From Globodera rostochiensis (lineage: Eukaryota; Nematoda; Chromadorea; Rhabditida; Heteroderidae): a DNA stretch of 64,000 nt. Within the stretch, counting starts at the first letter, position 1; every line of letters begins with the position of its first letter. Below, piece after piece: positions 1 to 12,527 of the stretch. The position numbers and the translations under genes are program-made. A model generated the notes under the pieces. It had not been told where the DNA came from. It did not search any database and saw nothing but the letters and a program-made list of their open reading frames with translations. The stretch lies in the NCBI GenBank assembly GCA_018350325.1, contig JAEVLN010000022.1, positions 124,001-188,000 of the forward strand. The letters run 5' to 3'.

Positions 1-2578
1 TTCCGAAGACGGACTTGGGCAAATCAGTGCCTCAGCCGTCGTTTTCGGCGACAAACAAATTGTGCTCGGCACAAGAGTAACGGAAATTGAATCATTTTAA
101 TGCTTTTGGTTTAAATTTAGTCCGGTTCCCTGTTTTTATTTGACCTGCTCAGCTGTGAGCTGCTTGAAATGGACGGCAAGGCGCACAAATCAGCGATTTC
201 CGCCATTTGCACGTTTCCCGAAAAAGTCGCAATTTCTTTTTTAAATAAATTGAAAGATGCTTTTTAAAGGATGGCTTCCTTTCTTGCGGTCACGACAAGC
301 AAGCGCGTTTCTGGCAATTTGAATTGCTCTCCGAGACCGATGGCAGGTGAAATTTTTAAATACTAAATATTGATTTTCATAATTTCTTATTTTTAGTTTA
401 AATTTGAATTAATTTAGGAAACGTTTATCGATGCGTCCCACGCGACGGTTGGAACTTCCGGACGAGGCTTTGTGCGCGGCAATTTCACCAAATGGGAAAT
501 TCGTTGCGTTCGGTTTGTTGGACAACACTGCCCGCGTGTTCTACAGAGACAGCCTCAAATTTTTCGTCTCTCTCTACGGCCATTCTCTGCCCATTTATTG
601 CATTGACATTTCCGTGGTCTGTACTTCTCTAGCCCCTTTTTTCTGAAATTAATTCTTTTTTTATAGGACAGCAAATTGGTTGTGACCGGTTCTGCGGACA
701 AATCGGCAAAAATTTGGGGCCTCGACTTTGGCGATTGTCACAAATCCCTTTTTGCACACGATGATGTGTAAGTATTTTGTACTTATTTTTAAAAACACGA
801 ATTGTTTTAAAAGGGTAACCTGCGTCCAGTTTTCAAAGGAATTGAGTGACGAGAGATTATTTTGGTTCGTTGCATTTTTGCCTTCTTTTCATTGACTGAC
901 TTTTTTTTTGTTATTACTTCAAATTTCAGGTCGGCGGGGAAGGACGGGACATTGAAGGTACGGCCTGTTGATATTTAATGGTATTCTAAACGGATCGATG
1001 TTAACAAAAATATGTTCAAAACAGAATTTGCGTATAGTATAATAGATTTATTTATAGCAATGGGACGCTGATAAATTCCACCGGATCCAAACGCTGAATG
1101 GTCACACTGATCAGATAGATGCGATTGCAACCAGCACCGATGGACGAATTTTGGTCAAATTTTGTATTTTATGTTCGGGGGTTTTATGGGGTTGTCTCCG
1201 TTTTTAGTTATCCGCAGCTCGAGACAAATCCGTTCGCCTTTGGGAGCTTACCGATGAGATCATTGTACTGCAGGAGGAGGAGGAACGGGAACGAGAAAAA
1301 GAATATGAGCAGAGAATGGTCGACGAGGAAGACATTGTTCGTTTGAGGATTTAATTCAATTTATATTAATGTCTGAATAGTGCCACATTTTGGGATAATC
1401 TTAACTTTTTCTTCAGATTCCTGGAGAGTCAGCAGACACTGTCGGCGAAAGTTTGGCTCCTCTGAAAAGCATGGAGACAGTGAAATCCACCGAAAGTATA
1501 ATGGAAGCGATTGAAATTGTGCGGAATGAACGGATCGCGCGGGACGCAGAGGACGACCCCGCATCGCACAAAAAGCATCCGCTGCTTATGGCTTATCCGG
1601 ATGAGGCGGAACATCGTTTTGTTGTGGACATTGTGCACAAAATACGACACAGGTCACTTTTAGAATGACTTTTATATGGTAAAATGTCTTATTTATTTTT
1701 TACCTTTACCTTTACAGCCATTTGGAGAAAAGTTTGTTGACGCTGGCCTTCAATTTCGTGCCGGAACTTTTGAAGGAAATGAGTAAATGTGTGCGTTGCA
1801 ATTACAAATCCGAAATTGCTGGGCGTGTCGTTCTTTTCCTTATCAGGTCATTTGATAGTGTTGATGGGTTGTAAACAGACTTGTGCAAGGGCCCCTCCAC
1901 CCGTCGTAAATGGGTCAGACCTCTCCACGTGGGTGGGGGTTAAGAATTTTGCCAAAATTTCTTAGAATTCAGAGGCAAATATGATAAAATAGCTGATCAT
2001 ATCGAAAATCTTCCGGAAACCACCCCCCCCCCCCCCGCTCTGATAGTACGTGCCTCCGATCAGACATCCCTTGCACGTTGTAAACACTTCGCGTTCAGAA
2101 TCCATCACAATCAAATAATTCACTCTGCTGAACTTCTTTCACTTGTCGACGAACTCAGAATAATATTTCCGAGGCATATCAACGACACTTTGGTTGGTGT
2201 TAAATGATTTCACTGGAAAGCAAGGGTTCACCTATTTTCGAGTATATAAAAGACTGGCTCGCAGTCCGAAAAAATTCCGCAGATCGCCAAAAAGATTTGT
2301 CGCATCGCTCAAAAAAGTGCAAAAATGTGGATTCTTCTTACTTGTTACACTGCGCAGTCCACTATTTTAACTTTTTTTTATTGAATGATTTTATATATCT
2401 TTAGAATCGCGTTGGTCTCAACATTGCCGCGTTAAAATTCCTTCAAATGCAATTGGAAAGTCAACAAAATGCAAAAATGTTCATTGTTCCGCGGGCGGAA
2501 GACAATGAAAAGACATCCAAGAAAAGGAAACAACGACGAAAAGTGAAGGAGATAGCATTTTTACCATCTGCCCTTTGA
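1..2578 (+). CDS. WDR3/Utp12-like WD40 protein, 3' part (5' end outside window)
   Basis: Partial gene in about ten exons. WDR3 (yeast Utp12/Dip2) is a WD40 subunit of the nucleolar small-subunit processome that acts in 18S rRNA maturation. The exons encode late WD repeats in the family order: an exon at 431-616 ending [15 protein letters not shown], then [20 protein letters not shown] (about 677-745), [27 protein letters not shown] (about 1061-1110), and an acidic [15 protein letters not shown] linker. The Utp12 C-terminal domain follows ([28 protein letters not shown], about 1420-1650; [26 protein letters not shown]). The tail is basic ([11 protein letters not shown]) and stops with TGA at 2576-2578. 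This agrees closely with the known layout of animal WDR3. The intron around 1860-2090 carries a poly-C low-complexity insertion. No frameshift was seen. Family assignment is firm; individual splice sites are approximate. Confidence 0.9.
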
Positions 2579-2889
2579 CAAAAACATTAAATTTCCATAA
2601 ATTGTTAAGTTTAATGTCCAGCGAACTTTTTTTTAAAGAAATACGGGTTTTGATGGTCGACGACCGGGATACGGGGCAATTAAAAATTCCGGTAGCCGAA
2701 AAACACGGGCCGGGGCCCGGTAAAAAAACCTAGCGAGTCCCCGGGTCCCTAATTTTTCTCTATTATAATTCGATATGATCGTTGTAAAAATATTTGCTTC
2801 GCTCAATCAAATACACATTCTCAAAAACGAAGGAGTAAAAATACATAAATGCATAGCAGGTCAAACATGGGAACTGTTTCAGACGTAAT
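2579..2889. other. Short convergent intergenic stretch
   Basis: This separates the WDR3 stop codon from the 3' end of the minus-strand FLYWCH/MULE-like gene. About 2680-2750 is rich in short GC inverted motifs (gggccggggcccgg) like other dispersed repeats in the window. No coding signal was seen. Confidence 0.5.
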
Positions 2890-5800
2890 TCAAACAAATT
2901 TGTGTTTTGTGTTATTTCTGCTCCCACCGTCAACTTCGATGCGTTCCTCAACATTTTCATCCACCGATCCCTCAGCAATTGGCCGCCGATGTGCGGTTAA
3001 AGGGCAATCCTTTTCATTCTCATCTTCCATTTTTTGCTGATGCTCTGTGCCAATATTGGGCAGGGCTATCGTTTCTTGATCAATTTCGACGGCCATTTGT
3101 TGGCTCCGTTTCCGACGTCGCTGTCCCATTGTGAGGGCGTTGTACGGCGACGGATTAATTTGGGCACAAAATGCTTCAAAAAAGAGGCGGATCAATATTA
3201 ATCTGTAAGTTTTCAGCAAAACGCCTATTTTTGGCGACTTTGTTTTTTCAAATTATATTTAAGTGTTGAAAACAACGCAATAAAATTAATTGAAAACCGT
3301 CAATCCGGCGTTGCCTCCTTTTGTTTCTGTCGAACAATCGCGAAAAATGCGATCTCCCATTATTCAACGAATAATTTCGAATATAATCCAAATCGTCCAA
3401 ATTGACCCTTTTCACCGGAGCTGGGCGTTTGAAAATGCGCTCGGCCTGAATTTTATATTTAAAAAAGATATCTAACGTTGCTGCAGAACATTAAAAATTG
3501 AGGAAAACACTAAAACGAATAACTTCGAGGATCTTTTGCCTATTTTAAATTAAGTCCTTCCCTCTCCTCTCCCAACGTGGACGAAAGAAAAGATCCCCGA
3601 ATTCGACCTGAATGCTGGCCCTGGCCAACTCTTCGCGCATCACACGAATAAACTTCAGCAAGTCGGGTTGGGTGCCAGAGAACAGCGTGCCCAAATGATT
3701 GTGCCAAAGTTGTGCAAAATTTACTGTCCTCTCCTCACTTCCTTCAACAATGTCATCCACAAATATTGCACGGCATGCGCTGATGGCGGCCAACTTAAAG
3801 TGCGCAACTTTTTTTGTGTGCTCGTAACAGCGCTGTAACCCCAAATTTCGAACTGAGCGGCGATAAACCCAAATTTTATTTATGCAAAATTTTCCCTTTG
3901 TATGCCTCCCGCTCTGTCGGGTGGGCCCACCTGATTATCAAAGTGCCAATTCTAAAAATAACATAAAAAGAAAAATATAAACTTTATTTGCACAATATAT
4001 TCCCACTTTTTGAGCTCCGTTGTTTCCGTATTCCGCGCCAATTCTCTCCGAAAGAATGCCAAAGAGTTTGACGTAAGTTTGAGACGACGTGCTTAACGAA
4101 AAGCGATTTATTTTAACGTTAATAAGTACAATAAATGTGATGGTTAAAGGCAACTTTGGCAGCAGTGCAAATGCGGCCAAATGCGCCTCTTCCGGGATGG
4201 AATGATGGACGGCGTGAAAGGTGTAAAGTTGGGCAAATTCACACGGGTAAAAATTGGAATTGCCGTCGCAAACAATATTAGAACACTGAAAAAATAAAAG
4301 ATTTGCTGCTATTCAAAAAATAATTATGCGCAAGACATTGCCTATCTCCAAATGTAAAATAAAACATTTTGTGAATTTAAACCCTAACAAATGTTTGTTC
4401 TTTTCTTAATAACTCGAAAAAGGATTTTAACGCGCGGTGAAAGCTTCAGTTCTTCGGTTCTTTTTTTTAAGAAACATTCGTAAATTTTGGACCAACTTCC
4501 TTAACAAGTACATTAATCTTCCAATTTTCCCGGCGGCACTTATCGGCACCACCGGTCTCCTCCCATTCATAAAACGCTGCAAAAAAATTACCGTTTTTAA
4601 ATACCTGGTTTTTGAAATGTAAAAAGAAAAAATGATTTTAAAAAATCGACTTCCCCCCCCCCCACCGAGTCCTGGGTACCTTGTGCAAAAGGTTAAGGCC
4701 CATAATATCGGCGAATACAATGAACGGCCTTTCGTGAATGTGAGGGTCGCGGTAAATAAGGAAAAAGTTCGGCAAATGTGCCCGACCAGGCGCGCAAATC
4801 CACGAAGGACGCGACAAAAAAGGATTCTAAAGAAAAAAGCATTTAAATTTTACCGATAAAAAAAAAGGAAAAGTTTCCATTTATTTACCAGCAATTCCAA
4901 CGGAATGCCCATCGGCCCCCCTTCGCTTGCCGAAGGATCCCTTCCCACGTCCTCTCCCAAAATGCCATCGTCCAGCAGCCCCCCCAATTCGTCGGCATCG
5001 AAAAGGGTTAAGTTACTGCCACCAAAGTTCTTCTTAGCCACCGAACTTCGACGGGCAAAACTGCGCTTTGCCGACTTATCGCTTAACAAATGCCGGGAAT
5101 GAATTCGCTTAAAGGCCGGAATTTATCCAAATTATGCCTTGGCAAACGACAAATGATTTGTTGTTGACTGACAGAATCGGGAAAATTGGCAATTACTTCG
5201 GCTTCCATCTGAAAAGTTGCCAATATTTGATGCTTTTTGTCCGATTCCTTCCAAAAAGTTTGTTTAAATGCGACTTTTGTTGGCCTACCCCCAACATCGA
5301 CCAAAACTTACATAAGCCATCGCCTGACCGGGAGTCATCGGCATTTCCAAAAGTTCCAATTTCACTTTACTGAATTTTTCTGGAAATTAATGTAAATTCG
5401 CCACAATTGCCCACTTATAAACATATCGCGCTTTCGCAGCATAAGTGCTATAATTAATGGGTAAATTAACGAATTAATTTTTTTTTTAGGAAACTTGACC
5501 TGGTGTCCACACCATCCTCCTCAATACAAAAGTGCCGGTGCGTGGGTTTGTCCGGGTCATCGATGAAGCCCTGCTCAATGGACGCGCGAACAATTGGAAT
5601 TGTCAGTTTAGAAGCACCACGCCTTGCCCGATGCTGAAGAAGTATGAACAAATCTTTAGTTTTCTTTCAACAATCCCATTTAAACTCGAGAAATATGTAT
5701 ACCGTATTTCCTAAAATAGTAACCCCGGGGTTATTATTTTTCAACCCTCCTCCAAAGGGGGTTATTATTTCAGGGGGGGTCACTAATTCAGGGGGGGTTA

Positions 5801-6904
5801 TTATTTTTCAACCCTCTTCCAAAGGGGGTTATTATTTCAGGGGGGGTCACTAATTCAGGGGGGGTTATTATTTTTCAACCCTTTTCTCGAAAAATTTCAG
5901 AAAAATTAAGCAATTTCCCAAAAGTTTTTTTGTTGATCAGCATTTTTTATAAGTTTGCTTAATATATTCTCAACAACAGCAAAATTTTAACAAGCAAAAT
6001 CTTGGTGCACCGGAAGTGGGATTGTTGCAGTAGCAACAGACCTTAGTTTATAATTATTGTAGATTTTTACTAGTACCTATATTTACCAGTTTTTCGGAAG
6101 AGGTAGCCGAATCGATTCGCAAATCCATGATTAGTAAATTGTTCGGTAAATTAAAAATACTAAAATGTTGAAGAAATTGGGCTAAATTACCTATTCGTTG
6201 ATACCGAAATGCAGGATTATTAAAAAGTAAATTTTTTAGCATATGCGTTTGCAAAATGACACCTTATTTACAACATAAAATTTTTTATGTAGCTACCTAA
6301 AAAAAAATTATTTTTGGAGGGGGTTATTATTTCAGGGGGGGTCACTAATTCAGGGGGGGTTATTATTTTTCAACCCTCCTCCAAAGGGGGTTATTATTTC
6401 AGGGGGGGTCACTAATTCAGGGGGGGTTATTATTTTTCAACCCTCTTCCAAAGGGGGTTATTATTTCAGGGGGGGTCACTAATTCAGGGGGGGGTTACTA
6501 TTTTAGGAAATACGGTAAATTAAATTAATTATCTATCGGAACAGTTCCTAATTTTAAAAGCCTCAGCCTTCCCTCACTTTCATTGCCTTAGCACAATAGG
6601 CACATCGAAAGTAAGCATAATCTTGCGTTTTGCGTTTCAGTAAGAAAATGAAAGTGTTCCCGGGGTAAACGATGGATTCGTAATCAGCCGACAATTGGCC
6701 TCGCTGAGAACGCGTCCAAATGGCGGGGAATGGCATTGTTGTCCAAATAATCCAATTTTTCTGTAATTGGGAAACCGTATATACTAGAGATTTTAATTTC
6801 AAGAAATGAATGAAATACCTGATTGATAATTTAATCCCGGGTTTTCGACATTGCCGGTTACTAGATTTTAGTTTTTTGCTTTGAAAATAATTTTCTTTTA
6901 TCAA
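2890..6904 (-). CDS. FLYWCH zinc-finger / MULE-transposase-like protein
   Basis: A minus-strand gene read through exons at about 6904-6563, 5640-5470, 5370-5090, 5089-4860, 4780-4690, 4180-3940, 3844-3545, 3450-3290 and 3202-2890. The first two exons resemble a FLYWCH zinc finger: SQRGQLSADYES, then YFRCAYCAKAMK, with the HRH of PTHRHFCIEEDG in the next exon. Later exons resemble MULE transposase-domain proteins of this family: SSQTYVKLFGILSERIGAEYG, RCYEHTKKVAHFKL, then TVNFAQLWHNHLGTLFSGTQ and PDLLKFIRVMREELARASIQ. FLYWCH-MULE proteins are common in nematodes, both as transposons and as host-retained genes. I could not identify all catalytic acidic residues, so activity is unknown. The C-terminal exon is charged (MGQRRRKRSQQ) and ends at 2890. 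Splice structure is only partly resolved, and the start codon is uncertain. Confidence 0.5.
5702..6515. mobile_element. Non-autonomous TIR element with TA target duplication and internal tandem repeats
   Basis: The ends are perfect inverted repeats: CCGTATTTCCTAAAATAG at the left and its complement at 6498-6515. Each end is flanked by TA (5700-5701 and 6516-6517), as in Tc1/mariner-type insertions. The interior is made of G-rich repeats of the form gggggggtcactaattcagg / ggggttattatttttcaacc, clustered at about 5720-5880 and 6316-6500, around a unique AT-rich centre. It has no transposase ORF, so it is best read as a MITE. It lies in an intron of the FLYWCH/MULE-like gene. Confidence 0.85.
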
Positions 6905-7052
6905 GCAAAAGCTAAGCGGTTTGGGGGCTTTAAAATATATAAATAAAATAAATATACATACAGTATTTTGTTACTTTTAATGCTTTTATTAACAAATTTG
7001 ACGGCAAAAAGAATGAAGCAATATAATTTCTAAAATTTATGCATAACAAATA

Positions 7053-10000
7053 TCAGAGAAACGGAGGATCGTGGTTGTGCTGTTGCCCCACCGTCACATT
7101 GTTGTCAATGTCCGTGCTTACGCTACCATTGCATGTCGCTATAAAAATACATCGCCAGTAGCGTTGTCCTTCATATCCAACTCCAACTCCACTTTGGTAA
7201 TAAGAATGGCCTTGAAACACGGAATGGATTTATGACTTTCTCCATATTTTAAACATTTTTTGACTGAATTGCGTTTGTTTGAAATTGCTATCACAAAAAT
7301 GGATTGGGATTAATAAATATCGCGAAAAAATTTTTTTGATTAGGTTTAACCTAGATTTTTAATCCAGGTAAATCCAGATCCAGGTTTTTAAAATTAGTGT
7401 CTCTACTATTTTGACTTTTAGTGACTAAAATCCCAGCCATATTTATGACGTAAAAACTAGGGTTGCTCACGGTCGGTTAACCGAACCGAAACCGAAACCG
7501 AAAACCGGCTTTTTTGGCCCAAAAACCGAAACCGAAAACCGGGGGACGTAAAACCGGCCTAACCGAAAACCGGGGGTACCGGTTTATCGGTTTGAAAATT
7601 ACACCCCTAATAATGGCATTTTATGGGAGTTTGTTGAGAAAATTAAATATTGTATCAGACATTTTGCCAAAAATGATTTTTTAATTAATAATTCAGTTTG
7701 CACGAACTAATTGACTTTTACACCAAAATTGCGATAGTAATTGTGTTGTTCATGCTTCAACCATATTTCTATATTTGTTATTCGGTATTTTTTAATTTAA
7801 GAGATTGCACGATGGTCGCAAAAATTTGGAAATTCTTTTCTGAAGTTAAAACGGGAGCCGAAACAAAGAGAAAATGCCTGAAATGTGGTGAGTTATTGAT
7901 GACACCCAAAGACCGATCGACATCAAATATGATTAATCATCTGAAGACCAAAAATCATGAGGATGCGCTCAAATTGTTTGAGTCGGAAAATGCAGAAATG
8001 GTTAAGCCTAATTTCTTAACCAAAACGAATCAATTTCAGACTCCTAAGTTAACATCAGTCTGGGCTCAGAAAAACGCCGAAGCGGATTTACAAAATAAAT
8101 TGGATGAACAGCTGGTCAGAATCATGGTGCGACAGAATGTTTCGTTCGACGACCAAGACTTACAGGAACTTGTCAAGCTTGCCTATCCGGGCCAACAAGT
8201 AATTGTTCCATAAAAATTTCACGAGTTTTTTTCGTCTTTTAGATTTTTTCGCGTATGCATTTCACACGGAGTGTGATACCATGCATGGCCGGCGAAATAC
8301 GAACCAACATTGTAAAACAAATTGGTTCGAACAAATTTTCCATCACGAGCGACGGCTGGATGAAGCCAAGCAAATTTCCAGCGTTGTTGAGGTATTAAAT
8401 CCATTGTTCAAATTGAAAAATAAGTCCGTTTAGTGTGACTACACACACAATCTCAGCCGATTTTCAAAGAATGGATAATGTTATTGCGACAATTGAAATT
8501 TTGTCAGAGCATACTGGTGAGGAAATTGCCAGACTGATCGAAAATTTTCTCGTTGAAAATGGACTAAGCATTGGTTCAATTGTGGCATGCGTACGGGACA
8601 ACGCGAGGAATATGCAAAAATCTTGTCGCCTATTGGGCATTGATAGGTATTTTATCTAATTATATTATTTATGTTCATTAAAAATTAGTTTTCAATGTTC
8701 GGCGCATATGTACCATCTCTCAGTTCGGGATGCTTTGCGATGCAATAGTCGCATCACCACCTTGATAGCAAAAGTGAGAAAATGGGTGGGCGGAACCCAC
8801 CGATCAAATCTAGTGGTTCTCCTGAAAAAATTTCAAGAAGTTGAAGGCTTGCCCGCGAAAAAAATTCCAATGGTACCTTTTTTTTGTGGCGTAACCTTTA
8901 AAGATGATTTACAGGACGTTTGCACCAGATGAAACAGCACATTTCTAATGATCAATACTTTTTTGGAAATGAAAAATGCGTTGTTAAAAACAGATGATTA
9001 TCTGAGGGAAATTTCGGATCTCCAAAGACGCCCAACAAATTTTTCACAAAATGAATGGAACAATTTGAAACGTTTGGAAGAAAATCTTGAGCCGCTCAGC
9101 AGAGAAGATTTTGTTATAATTGGAGAATTATGCAAAGTGCTCAAAGTTTTTCATGTGGAAACTTGCAGGGTGGGTTCTTTTCGAATTTTTTGTTTTGAAA
9201 ACATAAAAATTAAGCTATCGCAAGAGCAGTCCACAGCTTCAGCGTATATTCCGACTGCAAAAAAGATTTTGTTATTTTTGCGAGAAAGGCGTTGTCGGAA
9301 TGCGGATGTCCAAATGATTTCAGAAAATTTGGCACAAAATTTGCAAGTTCGTTTGGCGGCAATTGAATCAAACAAAATATTGAGACTCTCCATGTTGGTT
9401 GATCCCCGATTCGCATTTGATGAAAATTTTTTACTTGGCTTTGAATGGGAAATTTTGGAGGACGAATTCATTCATTTAATTATCAGAGGTGAATTTGAAA
9501 ATTTAATTGATTTATATTTGTATCTGATTACCTAATCTAAGAAAAAGACAGTGTCAGTACAACAACAGTTGCCGAAGCAAGAACTGCAGAATTTGATGAT
9601 CAGGAGTTTGCTGAGGTCGGAATTGATCCTTTGGACGAAGATTCGATGGATATTGATTTGTGGGCGCGTGACGTTAGATCGCCATCGGCTCTTTCCCAAA
9701 AATCAACGGATTCGCAGAGAGAATTAAAATCTGCTTATAAAGTAATTGGTAGGGATCGGACCGATATGCACCAAAAATGGCCAAATATGCGCATATATAT
9801 GCACCAAAAAAAGGCCAAAATATGCACCAAAATATGCCAAAAATGCCGAAATATGCACCAAAAATGCCGAAATATGCATCGAAAAATAGCACTTTTAGTT
9901 CACTATTTTGCTTAATACTTAATTTTTTCATCTTTTAACGTCTGATAAGTAGGTTTAAAGCCTTTTCGCAGTATTTTTGGAAAGTTGAACAAATTGAGAA

Positions 10001-11233
10001 AAAAGTTCCGGAATTTTAACTGTTAGGCCAATTCATCGCCAGCTGGCCAACTCCGCGCCAGCCACTCGAGCGCTGCGCCATTTCAGTGCCGCGATTTTTC
10101 CCCTTATTTTTATGAAAATGTTCAATTCTTCAAGCATTTTTTTCAAAAATGACTAAACCTTATTGTTAAAAATATGAATTATTTTTCAAAAACAGCCAGA
10201 AATCCATGATTTTGGGTTCATTTTATCAAATTTTTGAACAAAAATGCTAAAATATGCTCGAAATATGCAAAATATGCCAAAATATGCAAAATATGTAAAA
10301 AATATGCACGAACCCCCAAAATATGAAAAATATGTTTTTTTAAACTTGACCAAAAAAGCTCAAACCAACGCGAAAAGGCTATTTTTAAGCCGTATTCTTC
10401 AAAGCATATGAGAAAACAAAATATGCAAAATGCATATAATCCGTTCCCTAGTAATTGGAATTGTTTAAAAACTGATGAGTTGTTTCAGGCTGAATTCAAT
10501 CTTTTCCGGCATGGAATTGTTCGACTGGGGAGGGATGAAAATGTTTTTGAATGGTGGAGCAACAACAAATTTCGTTTTCCTTTGATTGCTGAGGGGGCCA
10601 AACGTTTTTTGTCAGTTCCTGCCACTTCTGTAAGCAGTGAGAGGACATTTTCAATGGCAGGGCTCCTTTATGCAAACACGTTAAGGAATAGGTACAAAAT
10701 TAATGCCTTACGGTATCACCATATTTATTTAGGCTAGGCGCGAAAATGGCGGAAAATTTGATGCTTATTAAAGCCAGTTTAAAGAAGACAATGCTTGCGC
10801 CAAGTGTTTAGCCAGATGATGATGAATTAGACAACAAAGAAGAAATTGAAGAAAGTGTACTTCTGCAACAGCAAATTGATTAAAAATGTTGAGAAATTTT
10901 TTTAAATAAAACGCAAGTGTTAAAAAAACCGGGGGTCGCAAAACCGGCCTAACCGAAAACCGGGGGTACCGGTTTAAAACCGACCGTGAGCAACCCTAGT
11001 AAAAACCCTAAAATATGACCCAAGGCAAAATATAATCGAACCAGGGTTTATATTTTTGTCCTTATTTGAGATGTCAGTCTTTATTTTCGGCTAGGTATTT
11101 AAATTGTTGGGATTGGCGTAATATTGGAAACAATTTTTCTAACAAATTCAATTATTACCTCCAAAGCCCATTTTAAGACCACCACGGCTTGTTGGGATGA
11201 AGTAAGGAACATTTGGATCGGGGAACCACATTT
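7053..11233 (-). CDS. Small FLYWCH zinc-finger protein, intron interrupted by a hAT transposon
   Basis: Two exons fit exactly. Exon 1 runs 11231-11159 (ATG at 11231) and ends in a GT donor in phase 1. Exon 2 runs 7210-7053 after an AAG acceptor and ends with TGA. Together they give a 76-aa protein. It begins MWFPDPNVPYFIPTSRGG and continues with YEGQRYWRCIFIATC, then QQHNHDPP near the C-terminus. That is the C-X(n)-C-X(n)-HxH zinc pattern of FLYWCH domains with the hallmark YWRC. FLYWCH fingers bind DNA, and in Caenorhabditis some FLYWCH proteins repress microRNA genes; here the domain stands almost alone. The intron (7211-11158) contains the complete hAT element; without it and one target copy it would be about 400 bp. 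A further 5' exon is possible because an AG precedes the ATG. The neighbour downstream on the same strand is the FLYWCH/MULE-like gene. Confidence 0.7.
7458..10998 (+). mobile_element. hAT-superfamily DNA transposon, complete ends
   Basis: The termini are inverted repeats starting TAGGGTTGCTCACGGTCGGT (left) and ending with the complement (right). An exact 8-bp target duplication GTAAAAAC flanks the element (7450-7457 and 10999-11006), which is diagnostic for hAT. Sub-terminal runs of accgaaaccgaaaaccgg and gggggtaccggttt occur at both ends. Inside are plus-strand transposase exons: a BED zinc finger (KCLKCGELL...MINHLKTKNH, about 7810-7980), a catalytic-core region (SITSDGWMKPSKFPALL; RMDNVIATIEILSEHTGEEI), and the C-terminal hAT dimerisation domain (SVPATSVSSERTFSMAGLLY). 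The middle (9770-10330) is rich in atatgc-type simple repeats. Intact ends and an exact duplication suggest fairly recent insertion. Confidence 0.95.
7812..10737 (+). CDS. hAT transposase (BED finger to dimerisation domain), probably split by introns
   Basis: Coding blocks in order: 7812-8213 (BED zinc finger with CxxC and HxxxxxH), about 8280-8390 (ITSDGWMKP), 8435-8659 (TTHTISADFQRM... VRDNARNMQKSC), 8708-8932 (MYHLSVRDALRC), 8948-9490 (LRLSMLVDPRFAF) and 10450-10737 (hAT C-terminal dimerisation, ATSVSSERTFSMAG). The block order is that of an Ac/hobo-type transposase, which cuts and pastes the element by its own ends. Some frame changes coincide with plausible GT-AG introns, for example near 8390-8432. 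Others may be true lesions, particularly across the repetitive 9540-10400 stretch. I cannot decide whether it is functional. Confidence 0.75.
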
Positions 11234-11489
11234 CTAAAATTACATAACACATAATATATATATATATATTAAAAGTCGTACATACATTTTGAAAAACGGA
11301 CTTTGTTAAGAAATCAAGTCTAAATCTGTAAATTTATTGAATTATTGATAAAGAGAAATCGGATAGATAAAAAATTGCAAAATTATGGACGAAAAATGGT
11401 AACAGGCCGTAGCCAGGGGGGGGGGGCCGAAGGGACCATGACCCCTCCCCCCGAAAGAAATGTTTTTTGAGAAAAAAAACCAGGCTAAA

Positions 11490-12057
11490 ATGTCGTTTAC
11501 GGGGGTAAAATATTTTCGGTCGAATCATATACCAATCGACTCCTCTCATCGAGCTGAGCACGAATATGCAAAAATTTTTGCGCGGAAGCAACTATAAAAA
11601 AAGTTATAGCCCCTCAAAGTTGGCCAAAAACCATAGGGGGGACCCTTTTGGTCAACATTTTTGGAAAATGTTTTTCTTCTAAAAATGATCTGAAAATATA
11701 TTATTTGATACGCTGATTACGAATTCGTCAATAAAAAATCAAATTTAGGTTCGGTTATAGTTTTGGTCTAAAAATTATGTACATAGCATTCCATTCATGC
11801 ATAAGAAAACGTAATGAACGGATTAGCCCTAAGCCTAACGAATAATACCTTTTGAAAGCCTAAATGAATGATTTTCCCCATTTTTTAATCAATGGACAAC
11901 TGAGTCCCCACTGGAAAAGCCACTTCAGTCCCGGCGTCATAACTTGCTTCAAACTTGCTTCCGCGCAAAAATTTTTGCAGATTCGTGCTCAGCTCGGTGA
12001 GATGAGTCGATTGGTATATGATTCGACCGAAAATATTTACCCCCGTAAACGACATTT
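11490..12057. repeat. Foldback element with about 100-bp arms
   Basis: The left arm (11490-11593, aatgtcgtttacgggggt...) is repeated in inverse complement at 11957-12057 (...acccccgtaaacgacatt) with very few mismatches. The arms include the motif accaatcgactc-ctcatcgagctgagcacgaat. Part of that motif recurs alone near 19260-19300 and 19680-19730, so it belongs to a dispersed family. Confidence 0.8.
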
Positions 12058-12380
12058 TTTCCAAAAACCATAAGGGGGACCCTTTGTTTTGCAAAAACGA
12101 ATCATTTTTGGACCAATTTTTCTTAACAATTGAGTCAAAAACCCCAAAAAATTTTCCGGTGGCCTCAAAATAAGATTTTGCTGGCATTTTACTTGCAAAA
12201 ATAAGGACACTTTACAAAATGTTCAAAAATGCAATAAATTTCTATTTTCTGCATGAAATGTAAGTTTTTTAACCATATTTCTCTCCACAGATAATTTTTC
12301 TCACAAATGAGCATTTTTCAATTTTTATCGATTTTTTGTGCCTGATTTTTCAAAAAAATTTTGGGAAATTGGGCGGTGGT

Positions 12381-12527
12381 CGGCGGTGCCGATAGGCGCC
12401 GCCGCGAAAATTTTTGAATTATTGACTCAATTTGTTAAGGAATTTGCAACCAAAAATGTAAAAAATCGGCCTTTTTTTTAAGTTTTTAAGAATGGGAAGG
12501 GCCGGCGGTGCCGATAGGCGTCGCCGA
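12381..12527. repeat. Two copies of the dispersed GATA-loop hairpin repeat
   Basis: The cores ggcggtgccgataggcgccg and ggcggtgccgataggcgtcg lie at about 12381-12406 and 12501-12527. Each forms a stem of about nine base pairs with a GATA loop. Each is followed by a common tail of the type aaaattttttgatt-tcgactcaatttgttaag. Other copies are listed under the covariation finding. Confidence 0.75.

Noticed and set aside
9631..10330. ORFs from atatgcaccaaaaatg repeats inside the hAT
   Set aside because: Simple-repeat translation between transposase exons.
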